Assembly: GCA_034189225.1 (NCBI GenBank)
Contig: JAXHVL010000189.1
Location: 1 to 64,000 of the forward strand
Source: JAXHTY01 sp034189225
GTDB lineage: Bacteria; Desulfobacterota; Desulfobacteria; Desulfobacterales; Desulfosudaceae
DNA length: 64,000 nt
Direction of reading: 5' to 3'
Part shown: positions 1 to 7,815 of the stretch, piece by piece
Layout of the letters: every line of letters starts with the position of its first letter
Position numbering within the stretch: position 1 is the first letter of the stretch
The notes under the pieces: generated by a model
What the model saw: only the letters and a program-made list of their open reading frames with translations
Database searches by the model: none
What the model was told of the DNA's origin: nothing
Translations under genes and position numbers: made by a program

Positions 1-204
1 GTGTTCTTCGTGAGCTTCGTGGTTCATTTGAGCTGATATTTATTACCACGAAGAGCACGAAGGGCACGAAGATATATGCATCGAATAGATGCCCGGAAAA
101 AACCGGCATCTATTCGATGCATAGCACATTAAAAGGGAGTGATAAATCTGCCCGCCTAAAGGCGGGGGCTTTAACCTTGAGTGAGACCAGTAAAAAGTTC
201 AAGA
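1..204. repeat. Left copy of a window-scale inverted repeat
   Basis: This block matches the reverse complement of about 63805-64000 almost base for base over at least 130 bases. It contains runs of the 'ccacgaag...cacgaag' type, a long hairpin at 77-119 and a smaller hairpin (CCGCCTAAAGGCGG) near 151-164. No gene is supported in 1-408; the short open frames are repeat artefacts. Confidence 0.85.
77..119. repeat. Near-perfect hairpin inside the terminal repeat
   Basis: The arm GCATCGAATAGATGCC(CGG) pairs with CCGGCATCTATTCGATGC around a short A-rich loop. The same hairpin recurs in inverted orientation near 63893-63936. It may act as a terminator-like or REP-type structure; no function is shown. 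Confidence 0.8.
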
Positions 205-256
205 CAAGTTATAGGGGCAACCAAAGCCGGCCCCTCTGGGGTCGGATATTTACATA
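205..256. repeat. Partial copy of the GTAAAC/GTTTAC palindromic repeat
   Basis: The segment contains AGGGGCAACCAAAGCC and CCCCTCTGGGGTCGG and resembles the fuller copies at 26792-26852 and 49048-49104. The left arm (GTAAACAA) is lost here. Confidence 0.5.
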
Positions 257-411
257 TAAAATGCGAAAAACATGCCAATCCGTCGAAAGCCGGGTGATGC
301 AGTCGCATGAACTCTGCAAGAGGAGAGGATGGCGCCGATTTTTCTTTTCAATACGGCCGGAAATTGATAGGAAGGGAGAGGTGATTTAATTTTATGCGGA
401 GGTGACATGTG

Positions 412-1521
412 ATGACGGTGACAGAAGAAAAGCGGATGCGACCCATCTGGCTTGAAGACGACGGCCGGACCGTTCAGATTATAGATCAGCGAATGCTTCC
501 CCATGAGTTGGTGATTGTGGATTTAAAGTCCGTGGACCATGCCATTACGGCCATTGCCGACATGATGGTAAGGGGCGCCCCCCTGATTGGTGCCACCGGC
601 GCTTTCGGCGCCTTTCTGGCGGCGCTGAATGCCCGGGATGAAAGCAGTTTTGAGCAGGATTTTAAAAGTGCCTGCGAACGGTTGAAACAGGCAAGACCCA
701 CCGCCGTTAATCTGGCGTGGGGGGTTGACAGGGTATGTACCAAAACATTGGCGCAAACGGATAACGCGGCCAGGCGGGCCGCGGCAAAAGCCGAAGCCCT
801 GGCCATTGCCGAAGAGGAGGCGGAAAATTGCCGGCGTATCGGCGAGCATGGTGTCGCTTTGATTTCGGCCATCAGCCGGAAAAAGGGCGGAAAGCCGGTC
901 AATGTGCTCACTCACTGCAATGCCGGCTGGCTGGCCTGCATCGAATATGGAACAGCCACCGCCCCCATCTACAAGGCGTTTGAGGATGGCATCGATGTTC
1001 ATGTATGGGTGGATGAAACCCGGCCGCTCAACCAGGGGGCCCGGCTTACAGCATGGGAACTGGGACGACAGGGGGTAAAGCACACGGTGATCACGGATAA
1101 CGCCGGCGGGCATCTGATGCAGCACGGGAAGGTGGATATCGTTATTGTCGGAACGGACCGGTCCACCTATACGGGCGATGTAGCCAACAAAATCGGGACC
1201 TATTTAAAAGCGCTGGCCGCAAAGGATAACAACATCCCCTTTTATGTGGCCCTGCCTTCCAGTACCTTTGATTGGGAGCTGGAAGACGGCGTCAATCAGA
1301 TCCCCATCGAAGAGCGGAACCCGGAAGAGGTCCGCTATATCCAGGGCCGGGTGGACGCTCGGACCGCGCACGCGCTGATTGTTCCGGAATCAAGCCCGGC
1401 GGCCAACTACGCCTTTGACGTGACGCCGGCGCGGTTGGTGACCGGTTTTATCACCGAACGGGGGGTCTGCAAGGCGGGAAAGGACGATGTCCTGCGGCTG
1501 TTTCCAGAAAAGAAAAAGTAA
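412..1521 (+). CDS. mtnA: S-methyl-5-thioribose-1-phosphate isomerase
   Basis: This enzyme converts methylthioribose-1-phosphate to methylthioribulose-1-phosphate in the methionine salvage pathway, in the cytoplasm. The protein is 369 residues, normal for the family. The RGAP motif lies near residue 55. The expected catalytic cysteine is in THCNAGW (about Cys169) and the aspartate is in GTDRSTYTGDVANKIG (about Asp249). The ATG at 412 is chosen because GGAGG at 399-403 sits 8 bases upstream; an in-frame GTG at 409 is possible. No other mtn gene is nearby, so it stands alone. A perfect 7-bp hairpin at 1537-1555 follows but lacks an adjacent T-run. Confidence 0.96.
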   Translation: MTVTEEKRMRPIWLEDDGRTVQIIDQRMLPHELVIVDLKSVDHAITAIADMMVRGAPLIGATGAFGAFLAALNARDESSFEQDFKSACERLKQARPTAVNLAWGVDRVCTKTLAQTDNAARRAAAKAEALAIAEEEAENCRRIGEHGVALISAISRKKGGKPVNVLTHCNAGWLACIEYGTATAPIYKAFEDGIDVHVWVDETRPLNQGARLTAWELGRQGVKHTVITDNAGGHLMQHGKVDIVIVGTDRSTYTGDVANKIGTYLKALAAKDNNIPFYVALPSSTFDWELEDGVNQIPIEERNPEEVRYIQGRVDARTAHALIVPESSPAANYAFDVTPARLVTGFITERGVCKAGKDDVLRLFPEKKK

Positions 1522-1536
1522 TACCGGCCGGTATCC

Positions 1537-1555
1537 GTATCGGTTATGCCGATAC
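1537..1555 (+). terminator. Possible terminator hairpin after mtnA
   Basis: GTATCGG pairs with CCGATAC around a 5-base loop. The T-rich run comes about 9 bases later rather than directly after the stem, so this is a weak terminator call. Confidence 0.3.
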
Positions 1556-1625
1556 AAAACGCTTGTTTTTTTCATGCCGTTTGGGTTAAGTTCGGAATAA
1601 TGACGAACAAACCACGGAGGTGAAT

Positions 1626-1883
1626 GTGAAACTATCGGTCATCGGTTTTATTTTCTGGATCGTGGCAGGGGTGATCTGGGGATTTAAAATGATTTCCAAT
1701 GTGATGGCAAATCAACTGGAAATTTTTACCATCGAGCAGATTGCCGGCACGGATTGGATCAGCGCCATTCCATGGGAGCAGGCACGGCCATGGGCGCTTG
1801 TACTGGCCCAGACCTATCTCTGGTTTATCCTGCTGGCTATTGGTCTTGTGTTTATCGTTGCCGGTATGTTCACAAAGCAATAA
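1626..1883 (+). CDS. Small two-TM membrane protein, unknown
   Basis: This 85-residue protein has two hydrophobic segments, about residues 4-24 and 60-82, joined by a hydrophilic loop with PWEQARPW. It is probably an inner-membrane protein with both ends on the same side. GGAGG at 1616-1620 lies 5 bases before the GTG at 1626, which decides this start; GTG 1620 overlaps the ribosome-binding site. I do not recognise the family. The stop codon is followed directly by a mobile repeat (1885-2036). Confidence 0.7.
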   Translation: MKLSVIGFIFWIVAGVIWGFKMISNVMANQLEIFTIEQIAGTDWISAIPWEQARPWALVLAQTYLWFILLAIGLVFIVAGMFTKQ

Positions 1884-1884
1884 T

Positions 1885-2036
1885 GACGGCTTCGTAAAAA
1901 GTCCAATATCTGCGTTGCGATGCATCTTTCGTCATGTCACGTACCGCCAAGTACGCTCCATTCCTCGAGATGCATCGGCGCCTTGATCTTGAACTTTTTA
2001 CTTTGCCGTCTGCAAGCGACTTTTTACGAGTACATC
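1885..2036 (+). mobile_element. Family A MITE-like element, copy 1
   Basis: This 152-bp element starts GACGGCTTCGTAAAAAGTC and ends GACTTTTTACGAGTACATC, so its ends are inverted repeats with core TCGTAAAAAGTC. It is flanked by AATAA on both sides, a probable target duplication. It encodes no plausible protein. It lies between the small membrane gene and the RND gene. Confidence 0.8.
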
Positions 2037-2063
2037 AATAACGTCTTGGCGTAAAAGATATCC

Positions 2064-4580
2064 ATGACCCACACTGATTCTAAGATAAGACGGTTTTACG
2101 CTTCGGTTCTGAACCATCCATGGCGATTGCTGGTGGTGTTTTTTATCGTGATCGGCATGCTGGGGTATTTTGCCAAAGATTTCCAGATCGACGCTTCCGC
2201 CGATACCCTGGCAAACGAAAGCGACGAGGATATTCAGTATGCCCGGAAGATAGACGACCGCTATAACATTCAAAGTTTCCTTGTTATCGCCTATACGCCC
2301 CAGGCGGATCTGTTGTCGGACAAGGTGCTGGATGATATCGCTGCTTTGCGGGATGAGTTGACCGCCCTGGAAGGGGTGGCCTCCGTGATGACCCTACTGG
2401 ATGTCCCCCTGCTGGAAAGTCCTCCGGTGCCGGTAAAAGAGCTGGCCGGCTCTCTGCCCACCCTGCGTTCGTCCGGCGTCAACATGGAGCTTGCCCGGCA
2501 GGAATTGAAAACCAGTCCTTTGTATCGGAATCTGCTGGTGAGCCCGGACCTGAAGACAACCGGCATTCAGATCAACCTGACCCTTGATTCCCAGTACATG
2601 GAAATGGTCAAAAGGCGGGACGCACTGGCAAATAAAAGCGCGACCACCGGCCTGACCGCTGCCCAGTCTGCAGAACTGGAACGACTGGAAGAAAAAATCT
2701 ATCACGCCCGCAATGTTCATCGCCGGGAAAACCAGCAGTTGATCGCCAGCATCCGTGCGATCATGGCCTCCCACGAAAAGGGGGCGGACCTGTTTCTGGG
2801 CGGGGTCAGCATGATCGCAAACGACCTGATCCGGTTCATCAAAAACGACCTGAAGATTTTCGGGGCGGGGGTGTTTTTCTTTCTGGTGTTGATGCTGGGT
2901 ATTATTTTCCGGAAGCCCCGGTGGGTGGTGCTTCCCATGCTGTGCTGCGTCTTTTCCACCGTTGCCATGATGGGGCTGCTGGGCCTGTTCGGCTGGAAGG
3001 TCACCGTTATTTCGTCCAACTTTATCTCGCTTCAGCTGATCATTACCATGGCCATTGCCATTCATCTGGTGGTGCGCTACCGGGAGCTGCTTGCCGAAAA
3101 TCCGGCGGCCGCCCATTACGATCTTGTTATCGAAACGGTGCGTTTGAAGCTGACACCCTGTCTTTACGCGGGCTTGACCACCGTTGCGGGGTTCGGTTCG
3201 TTGCTGCTGTGTGACATCAAGCCGGTAATTACCTTCGGCTGGATGATGGTGGGCGGCATTGCCGTCTCCCTGCTGGTTAGCTTTCTATTTTTTCCGGCTG
3301 CCCTTGTGCTTCTGAAAAAGACCCCGCCCCCGCCCGCGTCGGGTGGCGGCGGGGTCTTAACCAGTGGCATGGCCGCGCTGACCCGTCGTCATGGGGGCGC
3401 TATCGTGGCGGTCAGTGCCGCTGCATTGATCGTGAGCGTTGTGGGTATATCCCGGCTCACCGTGGAAAACGCCTTTGTGAATTACTTTAAAAAATCCACG
3501 GAAATTTACCAGGGCATGAAAGTGATTGATCAGCAACTGGGCGGCACCACCCCGCTGGATGTGATTCTTAATTTTGCCGGCGATGATGCGGAAAAACAGG
3601 CACAAGCCGGCGGAAAAGCCGCGGATAACGCAGCCGGCAAAGACGATTTTGACATGTTTGCCGAATTCGAGGCCGAGCAAAGCGGAGAGCAGTACTGGTT
3701 CACCCCTTATAAGATGAATCGCATCGAGTCGGTCCATGATTATCTGGACAGTATACCGGTGACCGGTAAGGTGCTGTCGCTGGGGACCATGCTTAAGGTG
3801 GCCCACCGGTTGAACAACGGCAAGCCCCTGGACAGTTTTGAGCTTCCGTTGATTTACAATGAATTGCCGGACAAGTACCGGGATCAACTTGTCAGCCCGT
3901 TTGTCTCTGTAGAACACGACCAGGCCCGGATGATGGTCCGGATCGTGGATACGTCGCCGTCGCTGAGGCGTAATCAGCTGATTCATACCATCAAGACGGA
4001 AATCATGGAACGGTTTGGGTTCGGTCCGGATGAGGTGCGGCTCACCGGCATGCTGGTGCTTTATAACAATATGCTCCAGAGCCTGTTTGATTCCCAGATC
4101 AAAACCCTGGGTGTGGTGTTGCTGGCCCTGATGATCATGTTTCTGGTGCTGTTTCGTTCCGTCAAGGTGTCGGTGATTGCCATTGCGCCCAATGTGCTGG
4201 CCATCGCGGTGGTTCTCGGGGTCATCGGCTGGCTTAAAATTCCGCTTGATATGATGACCATCACCATTGCGGCCATCAGCGTGGGAATCGCCGTGGACGA
4301 CACGATTCACTATATACACCGGTTTAAACGGGAGTATCTGGCGGGAAACGATTATTATACCGCCATGGAGCGATCCCACGGCAGTATCGGCTATGCCATG
4401 TATTATACGTCCGTGACCATCATCATCGGGTTTTCCATCCTGGCGCTTTCCAACTTTATTCCCACCATCGTCTTCGGCCTGCTGACGGGCCTTGCCATGC
4501 TGATCGCCCTTATTGCGGCCCTGACCTTGTTGCCCCACCTGATTGTGCGGTTTAAGCCGTTCGGACCTGAACAGGACTAG
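2064..4580 (+). CDS. RND superfamily (MMPL-type) exporter
   Basis: This 838-residue inner-membrane protein has the RND layout in duplicate. There is a first helix at about 17-35, a large periplasmic loop, a helix bundle at about 265-415, a further helix near 435-455, a second periplasmic loop, and a final bundle at about 690-830. The sequence GIAVDDTIHYIHRF in the second bundle is typical of the MMPL-like predicted exporters (COG1033), which are thought to move lipids or hydrophobic molecules by proton motive force. The substrate is unknown. No adaptor or outer-membrane partner is adjacent. A GC-rich palindrome inside the gene (3318-3358) encodes a PPPPASGGGG linker. The Shine-Dalgarno sequence is weak. 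Confidence 0.9.
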   Translation: MTHTDSKIRRFYASVLNHPWRLLVVFFIVIGMLGYFAKDFQIDASADTLANESDEDIQYARKIDDRYNIQSFLVIAYTPQADLLSDKVLDDIAALRDELTALEGVASVMTLLDVPLLESPPVPVKELAGSLPTLRSSGVNMELARQELKTSPLYRNLLVSPDLKTTGIQINLTLDSQYMEMVKRRDALANKSATTGLTAAQSAELERLEEKIYHARNVHRRENQQLIASIRAIMASHEKGADLFLGGVSMIANDLIRFIKNDLKIFGAGVFFFLVLMLGIIFRKPRWVVLPMLCCVFSTVAMMGLLGLFGWKVTVISSNFISLQLIITMAIAIHLVVRYRELLAENPAAAHYDLVIETVRLKLTPCLYAGLTTVAGFGSLLLCDIKPVITFGWMMVGGIAVSLLVSFLFFPAALVLLKKTPPPPASGGGGVLTSGMAALTRRHGGAIVAVSAAALIVSVVGISRLTVENAFVNYFKKSTEIYQGMKVIDQQLGGTTPLDVILNFAGDDAEKQAQAGGKAADNAAGKDDFDMFAEFEAEQSGEQYWFTPYKMNRIESVHDYLDSIPVTGKVLSLGTMLKVAHRLNNGKPLDSFELPLIYNELPDKYRDQLVSPFVSVEHDQARMMVRIVDTSPSLRRNQLIHTIKTEIMERFGFGPDEVRLTGMLVLYNNMLQSLFDSQIKTLGVVLLALMIMFLVLFRSVKVSVIAIAPNVLAIAVVLGVIGWLKIPLDMMTITIAAISVGIAVDDTIHYIHRFKREYLAGNDYYTAMERSHGSIGYAMYYTSVTIIIGFSILALSNFIPTIVFGLLTGLAMLIALIAALTLLPHLIVRFKPFGPEQD
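3318..3358. repeat. GC-rich hairpin embedded in RND coding sequence
   Basis: AAGACCCCGCC pairs perfectly with GGCGGGGTCTT 19 bases downstream. Read in frame it gives a proline run and then a glycine run between two halves of the exporter, as expected for a small palindrome that inserted in frame. Confidence 0.6.
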
Positions 4581-4583
4581 ATT

Positions 4584-5657
4584 TTATTGGGCGGCGGCGT
4601 TGCTTTTCCCCTCCCCGTGGGCTTCTTCGTCCATTCGGGACAGGCCTTCCATCAGCAGCCACATGAACTGGCCGATTTCGCTTCGGGAGGCGTCATCCGG
4701 CGGCAGGCCGGGGGTGAACTTGAACCGGCCGGTGGTTTCCCTGAGCACGGCCCAGAATGCCTCCCGGTTTTTCAGGTCGCCGAAAGTCGCCCGGATGGAT
4801 TCGCCTTCCTTGAAGGTGATGGTGGCGGTCTCATGGGGAAACTTGAAGGTGAGCACCCCGGTTTTTCGGTTCATGTTAAAGGTCTGCAAGAGCTCAGAAG
4901 GCGGCATCTCCGAAAGATTGCCGCTCATGCCCGATTTCAGTTCTTCGGTACGGGCGGTATTGGTTCTGGAAAGGCGCTTGGACAGAAGGCTGGCAAAATA
5001 CATCTGAAGGGAGGGAAATTTTCGCAGCAGCCGCCTGAAATTCCGGCTGTTTAAATAAATGACCTTAGTGGGCTCCACCGCCTTGATGGTGGCGCCGGCG
5101 GCATCCCCGCTGATCAGGCTCATTTCGCCCAGGATTTCTTCTTTTCCCAGAAAGGCGATGTTAACGTCGTTTTCTCCCACTACCTCCACCATGCCGGAGA
5201 GAATTATATAGAGATTTTTGCCGGATTCGCCTTTTTGAATAATGGTTTCGCCCTTGGCGAACTCCCTGTGCCGGATAAAGGCCACCAGGTGTTTTACCTC
5301 GTTTTTTTTCAGGGTCTTGAAAAAAGAGAAATTTCGCAGCAGTCTGGCAATGTTGTCCCTGGCGTTGTCATGAGGGTCTTCCAGCTCGAATACGTATTCG
5401 GTGCCTTTTTCATAGGACAGCTTGATGGCCCCGGTGCAGCCGCTGCACCAGAAACTGTTGTCCGTGTCGGTTCCGTGCGGCGCATCCTCCTGTTCTGCAT
5501 TGAACCGGGCCTTTATGTCGTCAATCAGGATCGTGCAGGTGGGTTTGCCCGGCGGCATGTGCAGGACGTTTACCGACAGTTGGAATTCATCGTTTTCTTC
5601 GTAAAACGGGCAGTTACGGGTTTCCACAACAATAAAGTATGCCTCAAGCAAGCTCAT
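4584..5657 (-). CDS. Cyclic-nucleotide-binding domain + DUF4388 (PATAN) protein
   Basis: This 357-residue cytoplasmic regulator appears to have three parts. The N-terminal region (1-100) holds a CxxC pair (FWCSGCTG) and is not recognised. A cNMP-binding domain spans about 110-230, with the phosphate-binding cassette signature GEMSLISGDAAGATIKA. A DUF4388 domain spans about 240-345 (GNLSEMPPSELLQTFNMNRK). Both recognised domains are common in deltaproteobacterial signalling proteins, but no DNA-binding or catalytic domain is visible. Its start overlaps the end of queF by 14 bases, so the two are probably translationally coupled. The ligand is unknown. Confidence 0.85.
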   Translation of the reverse strand: MSLLEAYFIVVETRNCPFYEENDEFQLSVNVLHMPPGKPTCTILIDDIKARFNAEQEDAPHGTDTDNSFWCSGCTGAIKLSYEKGTEYVFELEDPHDNARDNIARLLRNFSFFKTLKKNEVKHLVAFIRHREFAKGETIIQKGESGKNLYIILSGMVEVVGENDVNIAFLGKEEILGEMSLISGDAAGATIKAVEPTKVIYLNSRNFRRLLRKFPSLQMYFASLLSKRLSRTNTARTEELKSGMSGNLSEMPPSELLQTFNMNRKTGVLTFKFPHETATITFKEGESIRATFGDLKNREAFWAVLRETTGRFKFTPGLPPDDASRSEIGQFMWLLMEGLSRMDEEAHGEGKSNAAAQ

Positions 5658-6087
5658 GGTCGTTTCCCTCCGTGCCGGTGTCAGCAGCAGCCGTTATATT
5701 GGCGGTGATGCCGCCTCTTGCCGTAAATTCGCCCTTTACAACGATCCGTTCGGGGGTGATGACCCGGTTTATATCCTCCAATATCTTATTCACCACGTGT
5801 TCGTAAAAAATGCCCACGTTCCGGTATTGCAGCAGATAAAATTTCAGGGACTTCAGTTCAACAATATGCCGGTCCGGCCGGTAGGTGATGATGATGCTGC
5901 CGTAATCGGGCAGTCCGGTCATGGGACATACCGAGGTGAACTCCGGCTGCCGGATTTCGATGTCGATGCCCCGTTTCTCGTGGTACGCGTATGGCATGGC
6001 CGTCAGTATATCGGTGCGGACCGTATCCGGCGATTGGATGTCATAGGGAACAGGGGCCTCTGTGTTGTTATGCTGCATATTGTTCAT
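5644..6087 (-). CDS. queF: NADPH-dependent 7-cyano-7-deazaguanine reductase
   Basis: QueF reduces preQ0 to preQ1 in queuosine synthesis. The protein is 147 residues from the ATG at 6087, matching the short unimodular QueF class. EFTSVCPMTGLPDYG supplies the catalytic Cys54 and Asp61, and SLKFYLLQYRNVGIFYE is the QueF signature with the substrate-binding glutamate. An upstream in-frame ATG at 6138 would add 17 basic residues unlike the family. A QueG-like protein encoded at 11320 belongs to the next steps of the same pathway or a relative. No preQ1 riboswitch was recognised upstream. Confidence 0.95.
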   Translation of the reverse strand: MNNMQHNNTEAPVPYDIQSPDTVRTDILTAMPYAYHEKRGIDIEIRQPEFTSVCPMTGLPDYGSIIITYRPDRHIVELKSLKFYLLQYRNVGIFYEHVVNKILEDINRVITPERIVVKGEFTARGGITANITAAADTGTEGNDHELA

Positions 6088-6271
6088 GACGATAATTTTC
6101 CGGCCCCGCGGTCTGGTTCTGCGGTGGTGATAATCCATCCGCCCCGCGGCTTTGTTTTTTTTTACATAAAGGAATGTATTTCGTTAATACAACATCCGGG
6201 TAAATTTTTCAAAACAAAATGTCAGGCGACCGGGCTTTCCCTTTGCAAATCCAGTGGGAGGCTTGTATGAT

Positions 6272-6301
6272 ATTGACATATAAGCATCGGCCTTAGTCAA
6301 T
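6272..6301. promoter_or_regulatory. Symmetric ATTGAC...GTCAAT site between queF and map
   Basis: ATTGAC and GTCAAT form an inverted repeat separated by 18 bases in the divergent intergenic region. Each arm could serve as a -35 box (TTGACA on plus, TTGACT on minus), but matching -10 boxes are poor. It may be a promoter pair or an operator. Confidence 0.25.
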
Positions 6302-6330
6302 TGCAATCAGTTGTTTTGAGAATTCAAATC

Positions 6331-7221
6331 ATGAAAAAAAAGAACAGCCAGGAACGTATTAACCGGAACACGCGGTGTCCCTGCGGCAGCGGACTGAAAT
6401 ACAAGAAGTGCTGCCTGAACAGGGACACGGGGGATAACCGGCTGGAAAAGCTTTATCTCGACCAGTACAATATACGGGTCAAGACCGCCGCGGACGTGGC
6501 GGGCATCAAGGCGGCCGGGCGGCTTGCCCTGGAACTGCTGGATATGGCCGAATCAATGATCGAGCCCGGTGTCACCACGGATGCCATCAATGCCGTCCTG
6601 CACGACCATACGGTGAAGCATAGCGCTGTCCCGGCCCCCCTGAACTATCGGGGTTTTCCCAAGAGCGTGTGCATTTCCATAAATGACGAGATCTGCCACG
6701 GTATCCCCGGAGATCGGGTGATTCAGGACGGTGACATCGTAAACGTGGATGTCACGCCGATTCTGAACGGTTATTATGCGGATGTCAACAAGACCTTTTT
6801 TGCCGGCACCCCGGGCGAGGATGCCCGCCGGATCGTCAAGGTCACCCGTGGCAGCCTCAGGGCCGCTATCGAAAAGGTCTCCCCCGGTACCACCCTGGGG
6901 GATATCGGCTGGACGATTCAGCAGTATGTGGAGCAGCGGGGATGTTCCGTGGTACGTGAATTCGTGGGCCACGGGGTGGGTTTCGATTTCCATGAACACC
7001 CCCAGGTGCCTCATTACGGCGATCGGGGCAAGGGTATCAAGCTGATTCCCGGCATGGTGTTTACCATTGAACCCATGATCAACCTGGGGGCAAAGGAGAT
7101 GCGCATTTTGGAGAATGAATGGACGGCCGTTACCCGGGACGGCTCTCTTTCCGCCCAGTTTGAACAGACCCTGCTGGTGACCGATGACGGGTGTGAAAGC
7201 CTCACTCCCTTTGACCTTTAG
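6331..7221 (+). CDS. map: Methionine aminopeptidase with N-terminal SEC-C zinc motif
   Basis: It removes the initiator methionine from nascent proteins. The protein is 296 residues from the ATG at 6331. The N-terminal SEC-C motif (CPCGSGLKYKKCC, about 16-28) binds zinc and is thought to dock to the ribosome or partners. The catalytic domain shows the metal ligands in NVDVTP, ADVNKTF, EFVGHGVG, FTIEPM and FEQT. This SEC-C form is the longer type I class. An upstream TTG at 6301 is a less likely start. It is divergent from queF. Repetitive DNA follows the stop. Confidence 0.95.
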   Translation: MKKKNSQERINRNTRCPCGSGLKYKKCCLNRDTGDNRLEKLYLDQYNIRVKTAADVAGIKAAGRLALELLDMAESMIEPGVTTDAINAVLHDHTVKHSAVPAPLNYRGFPKSVCISINDEICHGIPGDRVIQDGDIVNVDVTPILNGYYADVNKTFFAGTPGEDARRIVKVTRGSLRAAIEKVSPGTTLGDIGWTIQQYVEQRGCSVVREFVGHGVGFDFHEHPQVPHYGDRGKGIKLIPGMVFTIEPMINLGAKEMRILENEWTAVTRDGSLSAQFEQTLLVTDDGCESLTPFDL

Positions 7222-7244
7222 CGTCAGGCATGCAGCCTGGGGCT

Positions 7245-7349
7245 GAAAAAAAATACCCGGGTATTTCTGCCCGCGCCGAAAAAAGCGTTCCTGCGAGGGT
7301 AGCCGAAGGCCAGGCTGCGGGGCGCCCTTTCTTTTGCATACTTTTCTTT
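7245..7349 (-). repeat. Family B repeat, left part, interrupted by family A
   Basis: It carries the family B text (TCTGCCCGCGCCGAAAAAA, then GCATACTTTTCTTT) in reverse orientation. The B hairpin is cut here by the family A element at 7350-7513 and resumes at 7514. Most of the 5' half of B is absent. Confidence 0.75.
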
Positions 7350-7513
7350 GACGGCTTCGTAAAAAGTCCAATATCTGCGTTGCGATGCATCTCTCGTCAT
7401 GTCACGTACGCCTAAGTACGCTCCATTCCTCGAGATGCATCGACGCCCCCAATCGTAAGCCGGGCTTGAACTTTTTACTTTGCCGTCGGCAAACGACTTT
7501 TTACGAGTGCATC
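7350..7513 (+). mobile_element. Family A MITE-like element, copy 2, inserted in family B
   Basis: This 164-bp copy starts GACGGCTTCGTAAAAAGTC and ends ACTTTTTACGAGTGCATC. TTCTTT occurs immediately on both sides. The uninterrupted family B sequence, with one TTCTTT followed by GGGCGAGC, is present at 33310-33342 and 34430-34452, so filled and empty sites can both be seen. The copy carries a small internal variation (CCCAATCGTAAGCCGGG). Confidence 0.85.
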
Positions 7514-7545
7514 TTCTTTGGGCGAGCAAAGAAAAGTATGGAAGG
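7514..7545 (-). repeat. Family B hairpin, right part
   Basis: TTCTTTGGGCGAGCAAAGAAAAGTATG-type sequence continues family B across the family A insertion. Confidence 0.7.
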
Positions 7546-7567
7546 AAAATAGATCATTCAGCACAAT

Positions 7568-7659
7568 TAGCGGTAAAAAATCAAACCTCGCACAAGTTAC
7601 TTACTGCAAAAACGCCGCGGCGGGATTGGAAGCTTTTTACGAGACCATCATTTCTGTCA
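7568..7659 (-). repeat. Family C repeat
   Basis: In reverse orientation it reads ATGGTCTCGTAAAAAGCTT, then CGCCGCGGCG and TTTTTGCAGTAAGTAACTT. It shares its outer end with family A. Bases 7660-7815 hold no recognised gene. Confidence 0.7.
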
Positions 7660-7815
7660 CCCGGGCAAATCCCCGGGTTGTCTTTCTGAAAGGGCTTTCT
7701 GGTGCCGGTTGTCTTCCAGTCAGCAAAGTCCCCTTTCAGGTAAATCTGGTCAGTGAATTCATTGTCTCTATAGTGAAAAGCAAAATTCAGGCCATATTGG
7801 AACAATACGGCTTTC

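Noticed and set aside
117..389. Open frame of 90 codons before mtnA
   Set aside because: It runs through the terminal repeat and its hairpins and has no ribosome-binding site.
3357..4538. Open frame of 393 codons on the minus strand
   Set aside because: It is antisense to the RND exporter and rich in His, Gln and Arg as typical of shadows.
6088..6330. preQ1 riboswitch upstream of queF
   Set aside because: No pseudoknot-type preQ1-I or II core could be recognised; only a symmetric TTGAC site is seen.
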